A DNA stretch of 64,000 nucleotides from AC-32 sp963766375 (GCA_963766375.1 CAVXZG010000006.1:186001-250000); one strand, 5' to 3'. Positions 52,301-61,163 are shown, numbered from the stretch's first letter. A program made the numbers and translations. The notes: generated from the letters alone by a model not told the origin.

Positions 52301-53274
52301 GCGGGCGCGGCGACCAGAGACGCTTGCAACTGCTCGAGCACGCGCACGACCGCGAGCCCGTCCTGGGCCGCTCGCAGCGGGTCGCCCTCGCCGGCCACGA
52401 GGTCGAGGAAGTGGCGGCATTCGAGCCGCAAGGGCTCGTCGCTCGGGATCTTCGGGCTGGAGATGTCGCCGGTGCGGGTCTGCCACTCGCCGTAGGTGTG
52501 GGTCGGCTGCCACGGGCCCTTCTCGTAGATCGTCACCTTGCGCTCCAGCTCCATGTCGTCGAAGACGACCATCTTCTCCTTCCCGACCACGGTCAGCTTG
52601 CGCATCTTGTGCGGGTCGAGCCAGGAGAGGTGCATGTGCGCGATTTTCCCGGAGGGGAAGCGCAGGTAGCAGAAGACGATGTCCTCGACGCCGGGCGTGA
52701 GGAACGAGTTGCCATGTGCCCAGGTCTCGGAAGGCTCCTCGTCGAGCAGGTGCAGGATCACGGAGAGGTCGTGGACGCCGAGGGACCAGAGCGCATTCTC
52801 GTCGGCGCGGATCTTGCCGAGGTTCTGGCGGTTCGAGTAGACGCAGAGCACCTCGCCGAGCTCGCCGGTGTCCATCAGGGCCTTCACCGTCCGCACGGCG
52901 GGGTGGTAGAGCAACAGGTGCCCGGGCATGAGCACTCGCCCGGCCGCCTCCGCGGTCGAGACGAGGTCCTCCGCCTCCGCCGCGTTCATCGCCGGCGGCT
53001 TCTCGACGAGAACGTGCTTGCCGGCCTCGAGCGCGCGCTTGGCGAGCTCGTAGTGCGTCACGGCAGGGGTTGCGATCACGACCGCCTCGAGCTCGGGGTC
53101 GTTCAGCAGCTCGTCGAAGTCGCCGGCAACGCGGGCCTCCGGATAGCGCGGGGCGAAGCGCTCCCGCAGGTCCGGGTCCAGGTCGCAGAGCCAGCGCAGC
53201 TCCGCGAGCTCGTCGAAGTTCCGCGCGAGGTTAGGCCCCCAGTAGCCGAGGCCGACGAGGCCGATTTTGGTCAC
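52297..53274 (-). CDS. Gfo/Idh/MocA oxidoreductase, WbpB/WlbA-like
   Basis: 325 residues. The Rossmann start is IGLVGLGYWGPNLARNF; VEKPPAMN holds the conserved EKP Lys, and HDLSVILHLL the conserved catalytic-region His. In the WbpB/WlbA pathway it oxidises the 3-hydroxyl of UDP-N-acetylglucosaminuronate. It lies between the UDP-sugar dehydrogenase and the acetyltransferase, each overlapping by four bases, which supports that role. Other Gfo/Idh substrates remain possible. Confidence 0.87.
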   Translation of the reverse strand: MTKIGLVGLGYWGPNLARNFDELAELRWLCDLDPDLRERFAPRYPEARVAGDFDELLNDPELEAVVIATPAVTHYELAKRALEAGKHVLVEKPPAMNAAEAEDLVSTAEAAGRVLMPGHLLLYHPAVRTVKALMDTGELGEVLCVYSNRQNLGKIRADENALWSLGVHDLSVILHLLDEEPSETWAHGNSFLTPGVEDIVFCYLRFPSGKIAHMHLSWLDPHKMRKLTVVGKEKMVVFDDMELERKVTIYEKGPWQPTHTYGEWQTRTGDISSPKIPSDEPLRLECRHFLDLVAGEGDPLRAAQDGLAVVRVLEQLQASLVAAPA

Positions 53275-54533
53275 AGCTTCCAGACTTTTTCGTCCGTGCG
53301 GCCGTTCCTGCCGGTGGCGTTGCGGAAGTCGACGACCAGCCGCGCCTCGTCCACGAGCTTCTCGTAGTCGATCGAGGAGTGGGCCGTGACGATCGCGACG
53401 CAGTCGTAGGCGCCGGGGTCGAGTGGCTGCGACGAGAGCCCGCGACTCGCGAGCTCAGGCACGTGCGGATCGTGGTAGGCGACGTCGGCGCCCGCGTTCC
53501 GAAGCAGCTCGATCAGCTTCAGCGCCGGCGACTCGCGGGAGTCGGCCGTGTTCGCCTTGTAGCTGACGCCGAGCACGAGCACCTTCGAGCCGTTGAGCGA
53601 GCGCTGGGCGCCGTGATTCAGCGCCTGCGAGATCAGCGAGCGGCAGAAGTACGGCATGTTCGCGTTGACCTTCCCCGCGAGCTCGATGAACTCGGTGTAG
53701 AAGTCGTACTGCCGAGCCTTCCAGGAGAGGTAGAACGGGTCGACCGGCAGGCAGTGGCCGCCGAGGCCCGGCCCCGGCTCGAAGCGCATGAACCCGAACG
53801 GCTTCGTGGCGGCTGCGTCGACGATCTCCCAGACGTCGAGGTTCATCCGGTCGCAGAGCTGGGCGAGCTCGTTCACGAGGGCGATGTTGACCGAGCGGAA
53901 GATGTTCTCCAGCAGTTTCGTCAGCTCCGCCGCCTCGGGCGAGGAGACCGGCACGATCTCCTCGACGGCGCTTCCGTAGAGCTCGATCGCGCGCTTCGTG
54001 CACTCCTCCGTCAGGCCGCCGACGACCTTGGGCGTGTTCTGGGTCGTCCAGTCCTCGCGGCCGGGGTCGACGCGTTCCGGCGAGAAGGCGAGGTGGAAGT
54101 CCGTGCCGGCCGTGAGGCCGCTCTCCTCGAGCAGCGGCTTGACCCGTTCTCGGGTCGTGCCCGGGTACGTGGTCGACTCGAGCACGACGAGCTGGCCCTT
54201 CTGCAGGCGCAGGGCGATCTCGGCGGTGGCGCTCAGGACGATCGAGAGGTCGGGCTCGCGCTGCTCGGAGAGGGGCGTCGGGAGCGCGATCAGGATCGCG
54301 TCGACCTCGCGCAGCACGTCGTAATCGGTCGTGGCGCTGACGCGCCCCTCGTCCACGAGCCGCTTCAGCTCCTCGGATGGAACGTCTTCGATGTAACTCT
54401 CGCCGCGGTTCAGCTGCGCGATGCGATCGGCCTGGACGTCGACGAGCACGACGGAGCGCCCGGCGTTGGCGAACACCTGGGCCAGCGGGACGCCGACGTA
54501 GCCAGCGCCGACGATCGCAATCTCGGCCTTCAT
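53271..54533 (-). CDS. UDP-N-acetyl sugar dehydrogenase (WecC/WbpA family)
   Basis: 420 residues from the ATG at 54533. Domains in order: NAD-binding (IAIVGAGYVGVPLA), central (ESTTYPGTT; LENIFRSVNIALVNEL) and C-terminal UDP-binding. The catalytic Cys is in GPGLGGHCLPVDP, and SYKANTADSRESPA is the family signature. It oxidises C6 of UDP-GlcNAc or UDP-ManNAc twice to the uronate. Which of the two depends on its partner: a wecB gene is just upstream, favouring ManNAcA, while the downstream WbpB/WbpD-like genes favour the diacetamido uronate route. Confidence 0.92.
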   Translation of the reverse strand: MKAEIAIVGAGYVGVPLAQVFANAGRSVVLVDVQADRIAQLNRGESYIEDVPSEELKRLVDEGRVSATTDYDVLREVDAILIALPTPLSEQREPDLSIVLSATAEIALRLQKGQLVVLESTTYPGTTRERVKPLLEESGLTAGTDFHLAFSPERVDPGREDWTTQNTPKVVGGLTEECTKRAIELYGSAVEEIVPVSSPEAAELTKLLENIFRSVNIALVNELAQLCDRMNLDVWEIVDAAATKPFGFMRFEPGPGLGGHCLPVDPFYLSWKARQYDFYTEFIELAGKVNANMPYFCRSLISQALNHGAQRSLNGSKVLVLGVSYKANTADSRESPALKLIELLRNAGADVAYHDPHVPELASRGLSSQPLDPGAYDCVAIVTAHSSIDYEKLVDEARLVVDFRNATGRNGRTDEKVWKL

Positions 54534-54540
54534 TGCGCCG

Positions 54541-55590
54541 CTAAGCGTATAGAGCGCTTCCGCGATCCTCGCGGCGGCGTGCCCGTCGCCGTAGAGCTGC
54601 GGCCGCTCCTGGGGCATCCGGGCCTCCGCCACCGCCTTGACGAGCCGATCCGGGTCGTCGTCCACGAGCACGTTCGCGCCCGACCTCGACGGTGTCGACC
54701 CACTCCGTCGAAGGGCGCAGCGTCACGCAGGGCACCCCGTGCCAGTAGGCCTCCTTCTGGAGGCCGCCCGAGTCGGTCAGGATCACTCGCGCCTGCGAGG
54801 CGAGCGCGGTCAGGTCGAGGTAGCCGAGCGGCGGCTGCGACGAGAACGCTGCGGGCCGAGCTCGAGCTCTGCCAGGTCGAGCGCGGCGCGCGTGCGCGGG
54901 TGGACCGGGAAGACGACCGGCTCCTCGAGCCTGCCGGATGCCCTCGACGATCCGCGCCGAGGCGCTCGGGCGTCCGTGTTCGCCTCGCGGTGAATCGTGA
55001 GCAAGAGGTAGCCGCCCGGCGTCGAGCCCCAGCTCCTCGAGCGCGCGCGAGCGCTCGCGGGCGACCGGCGTGAGGCGAAACGAGGCGTCGGCCATCACGT
55101 CGCCGACGACCTCGGCTCGGCCCGGAACGCCTTCGGCGGCGAGCTGCGTCGCGCGAGCGCTCGTCCGGGGTGAAGAGCAGCTGGGCCAGCCGGTCGGTCT
55201 CGATCCGATTGCGCTCTTCCGGCATCGAGAGGTCGCCGCTGCGCAGGCCCGCCTCGACGTGCGCGAGCGGCACGCCGGCGTCCACGGCGGCGAGCGCGCC
55301 GGCGAGGGTCGAGTTGGTGTCGCCGTAGACCAGCACCCAGTCGGGCCGCTCCTCCGCGAGCGGCGCCGCGATCGCAGCGCGCATCGCCTCGGTGTCGGCC
55401 TGCGCAGATCGAGGCGGTAGCGCGGCTCCTCGAGCCCGAGCTCCTCGAAGAAGACCTGCGACAGCTCGGGGTCGTAGTGCTGCCCCGTGTGCAGCACGAC
55501 CTCGTCGATTCCGCGCTCCCGGAGGGCGACCGAGGTGGGTGCCGCTTTGATGAACTGCGGCCGGTTTCCGACCACCGAGAAGACCTTCAT
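54541..55590 (-). pseudogene. wecB: UDP-N-acetylglucosamine 2-epimerase (several frameshifts as read)
   Basis: Starts at the ATG at 55590 with VGNRPQFIKAAP and VLHTGQHYDPELS. Further parts in other frames carry VYGDTNSTLAGALAA, HVEAGLRSGD, LTIHREAN and LTDSGGLQKEAYWHGVPC, which together form a complete WecB/WbpI. The frame changes near 55395, 55150, around 55030-54880 and near 54690. The last frame runs on into the next gene, so the stop is uncertain; the TAG at 54541 is given. It epimerises UDP-GlcNAc to UDP-ManNAc (or the diacetamido uronate form). All motifs survive, which favours sequence error over decay. Confidence 0.78.
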
Positions 55591-55597
55591 GCGCGGC

Positions 55598-55603
55598 TAC
55601 ACT
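55598..55603 (+). promoter_or_regulatory. Possible -10 element of tRNA-Lys
   Basis: TACACT lies 12 bases before the mature tRNA 5' end, at the right distance for a short leader. No convincing -35 hexamer is visible 16-18 bases further upstream, where the wecB start codon lies. Confidence 0.3.
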
Positions 55604-55615
55604 ACGCGGCGCTTC

Positions 55616-55688
55616 GGGCCGTTAGCTCAGCTGGTAGAGCAGGGGACTCTTAATCCCAAGGTCGAAGGTTCGATCCCTTCACGGCCCA
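55616..55688 (+). tRNA. tRNA-Lys(CTT)
   Basis: A 73-base tRNA. The acceptor arms GGGCCGT and ACGGCCC pair perfectly over seven bases, followed by discriminator A. The D-arm (GCTCAGCTGGTAGAGC), the anticodon loop CTCTTAA with anticodon CTT, and the T-arm with GGTTCGATCC are all standard. CCA is not encoded. It reads AAG codons, the common lysine codon in this GC-rich genome. Confidence 0.96.
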
Positions 55689-55721
55689 TCGTCGATCGAA
55701 GTCTCCTTCGGGCTAGCAACG

Positions 55722-55749
55722 CCCGGAGCGGCCGCTGGGCCGCTCCGGG
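55722..55749 (+). terminator. Terminator hairpin after tRNA-Lys
   Basis: CCCGGAGCGGCC-GCTG-GGCCGCTCCGGG is a perfect 12-base-pair stem with a four-base loop, 33 bases after the tRNA. A T-rich stretch (TCGTTCCTCTTC) follows. It could also serve the convergent DUF6458-like gene from the other side. Confidence 0.75.
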
Positions 55750-55770
55750 GTCGTTCCTCTTCGGGCGCTT

Positions 55771-56004
55771 CTAGTAGCCCGGCGGGGGCGCGTCCTCGAC
55801 GTAGCCGCCGCGACGACGCCCAGACCAGTAGCCGGGGCCTGCCCACGTCGACCAGAAGATCATCGAGAGCACGGCTCCGACGATCCCCACGATCAGCAGG
55901 ATCCAGCCGACCGTCTGGATGTCGACCCCTGAAACCGTCGTGTTCACCGCAAAGGCCAGGATTGCGCCGGCGGCAATGAGCAGAATGCTTACTCCGAGTC
56001 CCAT
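55771..56004 (-). CDS. Small membrane protein, DUF6458-like
   Basis: 77 residues with two membrane helices (about 3-22 and 28-52), starting MGLGVSILLIAAGAILAFAV and holding VSGVDIQTVGWIL, then a Tyr/Gly/Arg-rich cytoplasmic tail. This matches small DUF6458 proteins common in Actinobacteria; their function is unknown. The ATG follows a GGAGG-like site (AAGGAGGTTTC). It is divergent from the cytochrome oxidase operon. Confidence 0.8.
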   Translation of the reverse strand: MGLGVSILLIAAGAILAFAVNTTVSGVDIQTVGWILLIVGIVGAVLSMIFWSTWAGPGYWSGRRRGGYVEDAPPPGY

Positions 56005-56080
56005 GAAACCTCCTTGTGTTTGCCGAGCAGCTCTACCCGTTTTCGCTGAGCCTGAACCTCGCTCGTTGCAGGAGTTTCGA

Positions 56081-56114
56081 GCAGGGCCGAAAGCGCGTTC
56101 GCTTCCGGCCCTGC
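56081..56114. promoter_or_regulatory. Long hairpin upstream of ctaC
   Basis: GCAGGGCCGAAAGCG-CGTT-CGCTTCCGGCCCTGC forms a 15-base-pair stem with one mismatch and a four-base loop. It lies 31 bases before the ctaC GTG in the divergent gap. With no T run it is not a clear terminator. A regulator site or an mRNA 5' hairpin for the oxidase operon is possible. Confidence 0.4.
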
Positions 56115-56145
56115 GCCTCCTCCGCGTCGAGTAGTCTCGGGCGCG

Positions 56146-57186
56146 GTGCGGAGGGGATCGATCGTCCAGCTGGTCGCGCTAGGAGCCGTGTTCGGCGCGG
56201 TTGCCACAGCCGTGGCGCTCTTCATCACCTGGCTGCCCCGCCCCGCGAGCGAGCAGGCAGACCGGATCGACTTCGTCTTCTGGTTCGTGACCGCGATCTG
56301 CATCGCGATCTTCGCGCTCGTCGCGGCGGTGATCGTCTACGCCGTCTTGAAGTTCCGCGCCGGCCCCGACGACGACTCGGACGGCCCGCCGGTGCACGGA
56401 CACACGGGGCTGGAGATCGTCTGGACGGCGGTGCCCGCGGTGCTCGTGACCGCGATCTCGATCGTCAGCGCCGTCGTCCTCACCAGGAACGAGCACGTCC
56501 CTCGCGCGGCAGCAGGCTCACCGAACCCGCTCAAGCCGCTCATCGTCAACGTCACCGCCCAGCAGTTCGCCTGGCTCTTCAAGTACCCGGCCTACCAGAA
56601 CGCCACCTCCTCGACGCTCCGCCTCCCGGTGCACACGACCGTCCAGCTGCACCTGCACGCGCTCGACGTGATCCACTCGTTCTGGGTGCCCGAGTTCGGG
56701 CAGAAGGAGGACGCGGTCCCCGGGCTCGTCACGAAGCTCGTGATCACCCCGAAGCGCCTTGGCACCTTCCCGGTGATCTGCACCGAGCTCTGTGGCCTCG
56801 GGCACGCCCTGATGCGTTCGGAGGCCGAGGTGATGACCGCAGCCAAGTTCAAGCAGTGGGCCACGAGCCAGAACACCGGCGGCGGCGGCGGCGGCGGCGG
56901 GCCTTCCGCCAAAGCCCTCTTCGTGTCGAACGGCTGCAACGGTTGCCACACGTTCAAGCCCGCCGGGGCCAACGGAACGGTCGGGCCGGACCTCGATAAG
57001 CTGGCCGAGGAGGCTCAACGAGCGGGCAAGCCGCTCGACGAGTTCATCCGGGAGTCGATCGTGAACCCCGACGCATACGTCGAGCCTGGATACCCGAAGG
57101 GCCTCATGCCGGGCACGTTCGCCGGCCTGCCCCAGGCTCAGCTGGACGCGCTCGTGAAGTTCCTCGCCGCCGGGAACAAGCAGTGA
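56146..57186 (+). CDS. ctaC: Cytochrome c oxidase subunit II with fused cytochrome c domain
   Basis: 346 residues from a GTG. Two membrane helices (about 8-30 and 45-70) are followed by the cupredoxin domain with the CuA ligands in HSFWVPEFGQKED and CTELCGLGHALM. A Gly-rich linker leads to a C-terminal class I cytochrome c with CNGCH and an axial Met in GLMPGTF. This caa3-type layout passes electrons from the fused haem c to CuA. It overlaps ctaD by four bases and heads the operon. Confidence 0.95.
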   Translation: MRRGSIVQLVALGAVFGAVATAVALFITWLPRPASEQADRIDFVFWFVTAICIAIFALVAAVIVYAVLKFRAGPDDDSDGPPVHGHTGLEIVWTAVPAVLVTAISIVSAVVLTRNEHVPRAAAGSPNPLKPLIVNVTAQQFAWLFKYPAYQNATSSTLRLPVHTTVQLHLHALDVIHSFWVPEFGQKEDAVPGLVTKLVITPKRLGTFPVICTELCGLGHALMRSEAEVMTAAKFKQWATSQNTGGGGGGGGPSAKALFVSNGCNGCHTFKPAGANGTVGPDLDKLAEEAQRAGKPLDEFIRESIVNPDAYVEPGYPKGLMPGTFAGLPQAQLDALVKFLAAGNKQ

Positions 57187-59063
57187 GCCTCGGACGCCGC
57201 CTTCTCGCCCCAGGGTGGCTGCGTGTCCCCTGGATGACCGCGCTCTTCTTCGGCATCGGCGCCGGGATCACGGTGCTCGTCCGCTGGCTCGAGGGCTGGG
57301 ACCCGATCTGGGACGGCTCGGTCATCACCACCGTCGAGCTGACGACGGTGCCGCTCGGCTTCCTCGCCGGGCTCGGCGGCTTCGACTACTGGGTGCGCTA
57401 CGCATCGGGCGCCCCGACGCAGCCGGAGGATCACTCGGGCCACGGTGCCCGCAGCTGGAAGGACTACTTCCGGATCAACACCGACCACAAGGTGATCGGG
57501 ATCCAGTACCTGGTCACGACGATCGTCTTCTTCGTGATCGCCGGGCTGCTCGCGATGTTCATGCGCGCCGAGCTGGCGCGCCCCGGGATGCAGATCGTCG
57601 ACAACCAGACGTTCAACGGGCTCTTCTCGGTGCACGCGGCGCTGATGATCTTCCTGTTCGTGATCCCCGCCTTCGCCGGGCTCGGCAACTACGTGATCCC
57701 GCTGATGATCGGCGCGCCGGACATGGCCTTCCCGCGCCTGAACGCCCTCTCGTTCTGGCTGCTGCCGATCGCCGGCGTGATGATGGTCTCGAGCTTCCTC
57801 GTCCCCGGTGGGGCCTTTGCCTCCGGCTGGACCGGCTACGCGCCGCTCTCGGTGCACCAGCCCCTTGGCGCCGTCTTCTTCAACATGGGTGTGCAGTGGG
57901 CGGGCGCGAGCTCGATCATGACCGCGCTCAACTTCCTGGTCACGATCATCACCATGCGCGCGCCCGGGATGACCTTCTGGCGTATGCCGCTGCTCGTTTG
58001 GGCCAACTTCACCACCTCGCTGCTGGTGGTGATCGCGACGCCGTTCATCGCCGGCTCGCAGTTCTTCGTCATGTTCGACCACGTCATGCACACCCACTTC
58101 TTCGACTACACCGCGGGCGGCTACCCCCTCGGGTACCAGCACATCTTCTGGTTCTACTCCCACCCGGCGGTCTACATCATGATGCTGCCCGGGTTCGGCA
58201 TCGCCTCGGAGGTGATCTCCGTCATGGCGCGGAAACCGATCTTCGGCTACCGCTTGATGGCCCTCTCGCTGATGGCGATCCTCGTGCTCGGCTTCTCGGT
58301 CTGGGCGCACCACATGTTCGTGTCCGGGATGTCGCCGTGGCTCCGCACCCCGATGATGGTCACCTCCCTGGTGATCGCGGTCCCAACCGGGATCAAGGTG
58401 TTCTCGTGGTTAGCCACGCTCTGGGAGGGCCGTATCCACTTCACGACGCCGATGCTGTTCGCGCTCGGCTTCGTCTCGATGTTCGTGATCGGCGGCCTCT
58501 CGGGGATCTACCTCGCCGCCGTGCCAATCGACATCCACACCTCGGACACGTACTTCGTGGTCGCGCACATCCACTACGTGCTCTTCGGCGGCTCGCTGTT
58601 CACGATCTTCGCCGGGATCTACTACTGGTTCCCGAAGATGACCGGCCGGATGTATGACGAGAGGCTCGGCAAGCTCCACTTCTGGCTCACGTTCATCGGG
58701 TTCAACACGACCTTCTTCCCGATGCACTGGCTCGGGATCCAGGGCATGCCGCGCCGCGTCGCCGACTACGCGCCCCGCTTCGCCGACCTGAACCTGTTCA
58801 TCTCGATCTCCTCGTTCGCGCTCGGTGCCTCGACGCTCGTCTTTCTCTACAACATGATCAAGAGCTGGCGCTTCGGGGCGGCCGCGGCCGCGAACCCGTG
58901 GCGCTCGCTGACGCTCGAGTGGCAGGTGAGCTCGCCGCCGCCGATCTTCAACTTCGACGAGATCCCGCAGGTCGTCGGCAACCCGTACGAGTACGGCGTG
59001 CCGGGCGCGCGGCACGCCGTCTTCAACGGCGACCGAGTTTCCGAGGAGGTGCCCCTGCGATGA
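57183..59063 (+). CDS. ctaD: Cytochrome c oxidase subunit I, type A2 haem-copper oxidase
   Basis: 626 residues. An N-terminal extension of about 95 residues with two helices precedes the canonical 12-helix core. Haem and CuB ligands are visible in VHAALMIFLF, FWFYSHPAVYIMMLPGFG, HHMFVSGM and VAHIHYVLFGG. The D-channel glutamate of type A1 is replaced by the YSHP motif, which marks type A2 oxidases. It reduces oxygen and pumps protons. The start is a GTG overlapping ctaC; the stop overlaps the next ATG. Confidence 0.96.
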   Translation: MSLGRRLLAPGWLRVPWMTALFFGIGAGITVLVRWLEGWDPIWDGSVITTVELTTVPLGFLAGLGGFDYWVRYASGAPTQPEDHSGHGARSWKDYFRINTDHKVIGIQYLVTTIVFFVIAGLLAMFMRAELARPGMQIVDNQTFNGLFSVHAALMIFLFVIPAFAGLGNYVIPLMIGAPDMAFPRLNALSFWLLPIAGVMMVSSFLVPGGAFASGWTGYAPLSVHQPLGAVFFNMGVQWAGASSIMTALNFLVTIITMRAPGMTFWRMPLLVWANFTTSLLVVIATPFIAGSQFFVMFDHVMHTHFFDYTAGGYPLGYQHIFWFYSHPAVYIMMLPGFGIASEVISVMARKPIFGYRLMALSLMAILVLGFSVWAHHMFVSGMSPWLRTPMMVTSLVIAVPTGIKVFSWLATLWEGRIHFTTPMLFALGFVSMFVIGGLSGIYLAAVPIDIHTSDTYFVVAHIHYVLFGGSLFTIFAGIYYWFPKMTGRMYDERLGKLHFWLTFIGFNTTFFPMHWLGIQGMPRRVADYAPRFADLNLFISISSFALGASTLVFLYNMIKSWRFGAAAAANPWRSLTLEWQVSSPPPIFNFDEIPQVVGNPYEYGVPGARHAVFNGDRVSEEVPLR

Positions 59064-59914
59064 GCGAAGAGCGCCACGTCTTGGTGATCGCGAACGAGAC
59101 GGTCGCCGGCAAGAGCCTGATCGACGCGTTGAAGCGGCGCACCGAGCAGGGCCCGCTGCGGGTGACCGTGATCACCCCGGTCAACCAGCCGCGCGAGGGC
59201 TACGTGGTCTACGAGGACACGCGGCGCGCCGCCGCGGGCCGCCGGCTGGAGCGCACGCTGGAGGCGCTGCGGGAGGCCGGCATCCATGCCTCCGGGCTCG
59301 TGGTCGAGGCCGACCCGGTCGCGGCGCTGCGCGATGCGCTCGCCCAGCTCGAGCCCCGCCCGGACGAGATCGTCGTCTCGACCCATCCGCGGCAGAAGTC
59401 CGGCTGGCTGCGGCGCAACGTGGTCGAGCGCATGGAGCGAGCGGCCGAGGGCGTTCCGCTGGAGCACGTGGTCGTCGATCTGGACCAGCAAGGGGCGGAC
59501 GCCGAGAAGAACGTCCTCGTAATTGCCAACGAGACGATTGTCGGCGAGGCCCTACTCGAGAAGATTCGCGCGCGCGCAGCGCAGGGACCCGCGGCGTTCT
59601 TGCTCATCTCCCCGCAAAGCGACGCCTCGGCCTCCGCGCATCCCGAAGCCGAACGGCGCCTCCGTAGGGCCCTGACCGTCCTGCGCGGCGAGGGCATCGA
59701 GGCGCACGGCCAGGTCGCCCATCCCGATCCGTTCACCGCTGCGGCCCAGGCCGTTCAGGACGAGCGCATCGACGAGATCATCGTCTCGACCTTCCCCGGC
59801 GAGAAGACCTCGAGCTGGCTCCGCGGCGACCTGGTCAACCGGCTGCGCAAGCACACCAGCCTGCCGGTCGAGCACGTCGAGGTCGCGCTGGAGCGGGAGC
59901 CGGTCGCGCGGTGA
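59060..59914 (+). CDS. Two-domain Rossmann-like (USP-like) protein in oxidase operon, function unknown
   Basis: 284 residues made of two homologous domains of about 140. Each begins VLVIANET, has a central helix with LRRAL/LERTLEALR, a GxVxxADP-type motif, and ends with DEIxVST-P and WLR...V-R. The order of strands and helices resembles universal stress/Rossmann-like proteins, but the ATP-binding GxxGxxG of USPs is absent. It overlaps ctaD by ATGA and ctaE by four bases, so it is made together with the oxidase. A third copy of the domain occurs in the gene after ctaE. No function can be assigned; assembly or redox sensing are guesses. Confidence 0.75.
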   Translation: MSEERHVLVIANETVAGKSLIDALKRRTEQGPLRVTVITPVNQPREGYVVYEDTRRAAAGRRLERTLEALREAGIHASGLVVEADPVAALRDALAQLEPRPDEIVVSTHPRQKSGWLRRNVVERMERAAEGVPLEHVVVDLDQQGADAEKNVLVIANETIVGEALLEKIRARAAQGPAAFLLISPQSDASASAHPEAERRLRRALTVLRGEGIEAHGQVAHPDPFTAAAQAVQDERIDEIIVSTFPGEKTSSWLRGDLVNRLRKHTSLPVEHVEVALEREPVAR

Positions 59915-60513
59915 GCGCGCACGCACACGCCGAGGCCCACGCGGGCCATCCGCCCGAGGCGCACCAGAGCTCGCGCGTGGACGCGCGCACGCTCGGGATG
60001 TTCCTCTTCATCGCGTCGGAGATCATGCTCTTCGGCTCGTTCTTCACCGCCTACTTCTTCGTGCGTGTCGCGGCGGGGACGCCGTGGCCGACGCCGCCGT
60101 ACCAGCTGCCGGTCTTCATCGCCGGGCTGAACACGATCATCCTCGTCACGTCGAGCTTCACCATGCACTGGGCCCTCCAGTCGATCAAGCGCGGCAACCG
60201 CGCGGGCCTGCAGGCCGGCCTGTCGCTCACGTTCCTGCTCGGGCTGACGTTCCTCCTGACCCAGATCACCGAGTACGCGCGCATCGGTTTCGCGCCGTAC
60301 ACCGACGCCTTCGGCACGATCTTCTTCTGCCTCACCGGCCTCCACGGCGCACACGTTTTCGTCGGGCTGACGCTGCTGCTCGCGGCGACGATCCGCTCCT
60401 TCCGAGGCCACTACTCGGAGGAGGAGCACCTCGGCGTCGAGATCCCCGGGATCTACTGGCACTTCGTGGACGTAATGTGGATCGTGGTCTACACGACCGT
60501 CTACATCCTCTAG
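59911..60513 (+). CDS. ctaE: Cytochrome c oxidase subunit III
   Basis: 200 residues with five membrane helices. Family patterns: LGMFLFIASEIMLFGSFFTAYF, TGLHGAHVFVG and YWHFVDVMWIVVYT at the C-terminus. The His-rich cytoplasmic N-terminus (AHAHAEAHAGHPPEAH) is typical of actinobacterial subunit III. It stabilises the subunit I core. It starts with a GTG overlapping the USP-like gene by four bases; the next gene begins five bases after its TAG. Confidence 0.94.
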   Translation: MSAHAHAEAHAGHPPEAHQSSRVDARTLGMFLFIASEIMLFGSFFTAYFFVRVAAGTPWPTPPYQLPVFIAGLNTIILVTSSFTMHWALQSIKRGNRAGLQAGLSLTFLLGLTFLLTQITEYARIGFAPYTDAFGTIFFCLTGLHGAHVFVGLTLLLAATIRSFRGHYSEEEHLGVEIPGIYWHFVDVMWIVVYTTVYIL

Positions 60514-60518
60514 AACGG

Positions 60519-61163
60519 ATGAAGAACCCTCTTCGCAGCGAGGCCGACGCGTTCCAGTTCCTGATCGGGGCGGTCGTGTACTTCGCGGCGATCGCGATCG
60601 CGGGGGTGATCAACGCATGGGCGGGGCTCGCGGTGTTCGTCCTGCTGAGCGCCGGGGTCCTGTGGTGGTGGTTCCGCTCGAGGAGGCCGGCGGAGGCTCC
60701 CCGCCAGACAGCGCCCACCCACCGCGGCGGCCCCGGCGAGCGCAGGATCCTCGTGATCGCCAACGAGACGGTCGGCGGCGGTCCCTTTGCGCGAGCAGAT
60801 CGAGGAGACGGAGCTCCGGCTACGAAACCGAGGTGCTCGTGGTCAGCCCTGCGCTGAACAGCCCGATCAGGCATTGGGCCTCCGATGAGGACCCGGCTCG
60901 TGAGGAGGCACAGCGGCGGCTGGAAGCGAGCCTGGAGCGTCTACGTACGAACGGCATCGAGGCGAGCGGCGAGGTCGGCGACGCCGACCCGTTGCAGGCG
61001 ATCGAGGACGCGGTCCGCACCTTCGGGCCCGACGAGATCATCATCTCGACCCACCCGGAGGGCCGCTCGCACTGGCTCGAGCGAGGAGTCGTCACCGGCG
61101 CTCGCGAGCGCTTCGCGGTCCCGATCACCCACGTGGTCGTCGACCTCGAGGCCGAGCGCTTAG
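60519..61163 (+). pseudogene. Membrane protein fused to third USP-like domain (frameshifted as read)
   Basis: The N-terminal 60 residues (starting MKNPLRSEADAFQFLIGAVV) hold two helices and resemble the small CtaF/subunit IV-like proteins of actinobacterial oxidase operons. After a basic linker comes RRILVIANETVGGG, the start of the same domain as in the gene before ctaE. The rest (VLVVSPALNSPIRHWASDED; GEVGDADPLQAIEDAV; DEIIISTHPEGRSHWLERGVV) is in another frame. Two changes lie between 60785 and 60830 and probably one near the end, where the reading frame runs into the convergent gene. The span is a multiple of three, as three insertions would give. Confidence 0.65.

Noticed and set aside
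56879..56906. GGC triplet tract in ctaC as a possible unstable microsatellite
   Set aside because: It codes a Gly-rich linker between the CuA and cytochrome c domains; such linkers are common and nothing indicates phase variation.
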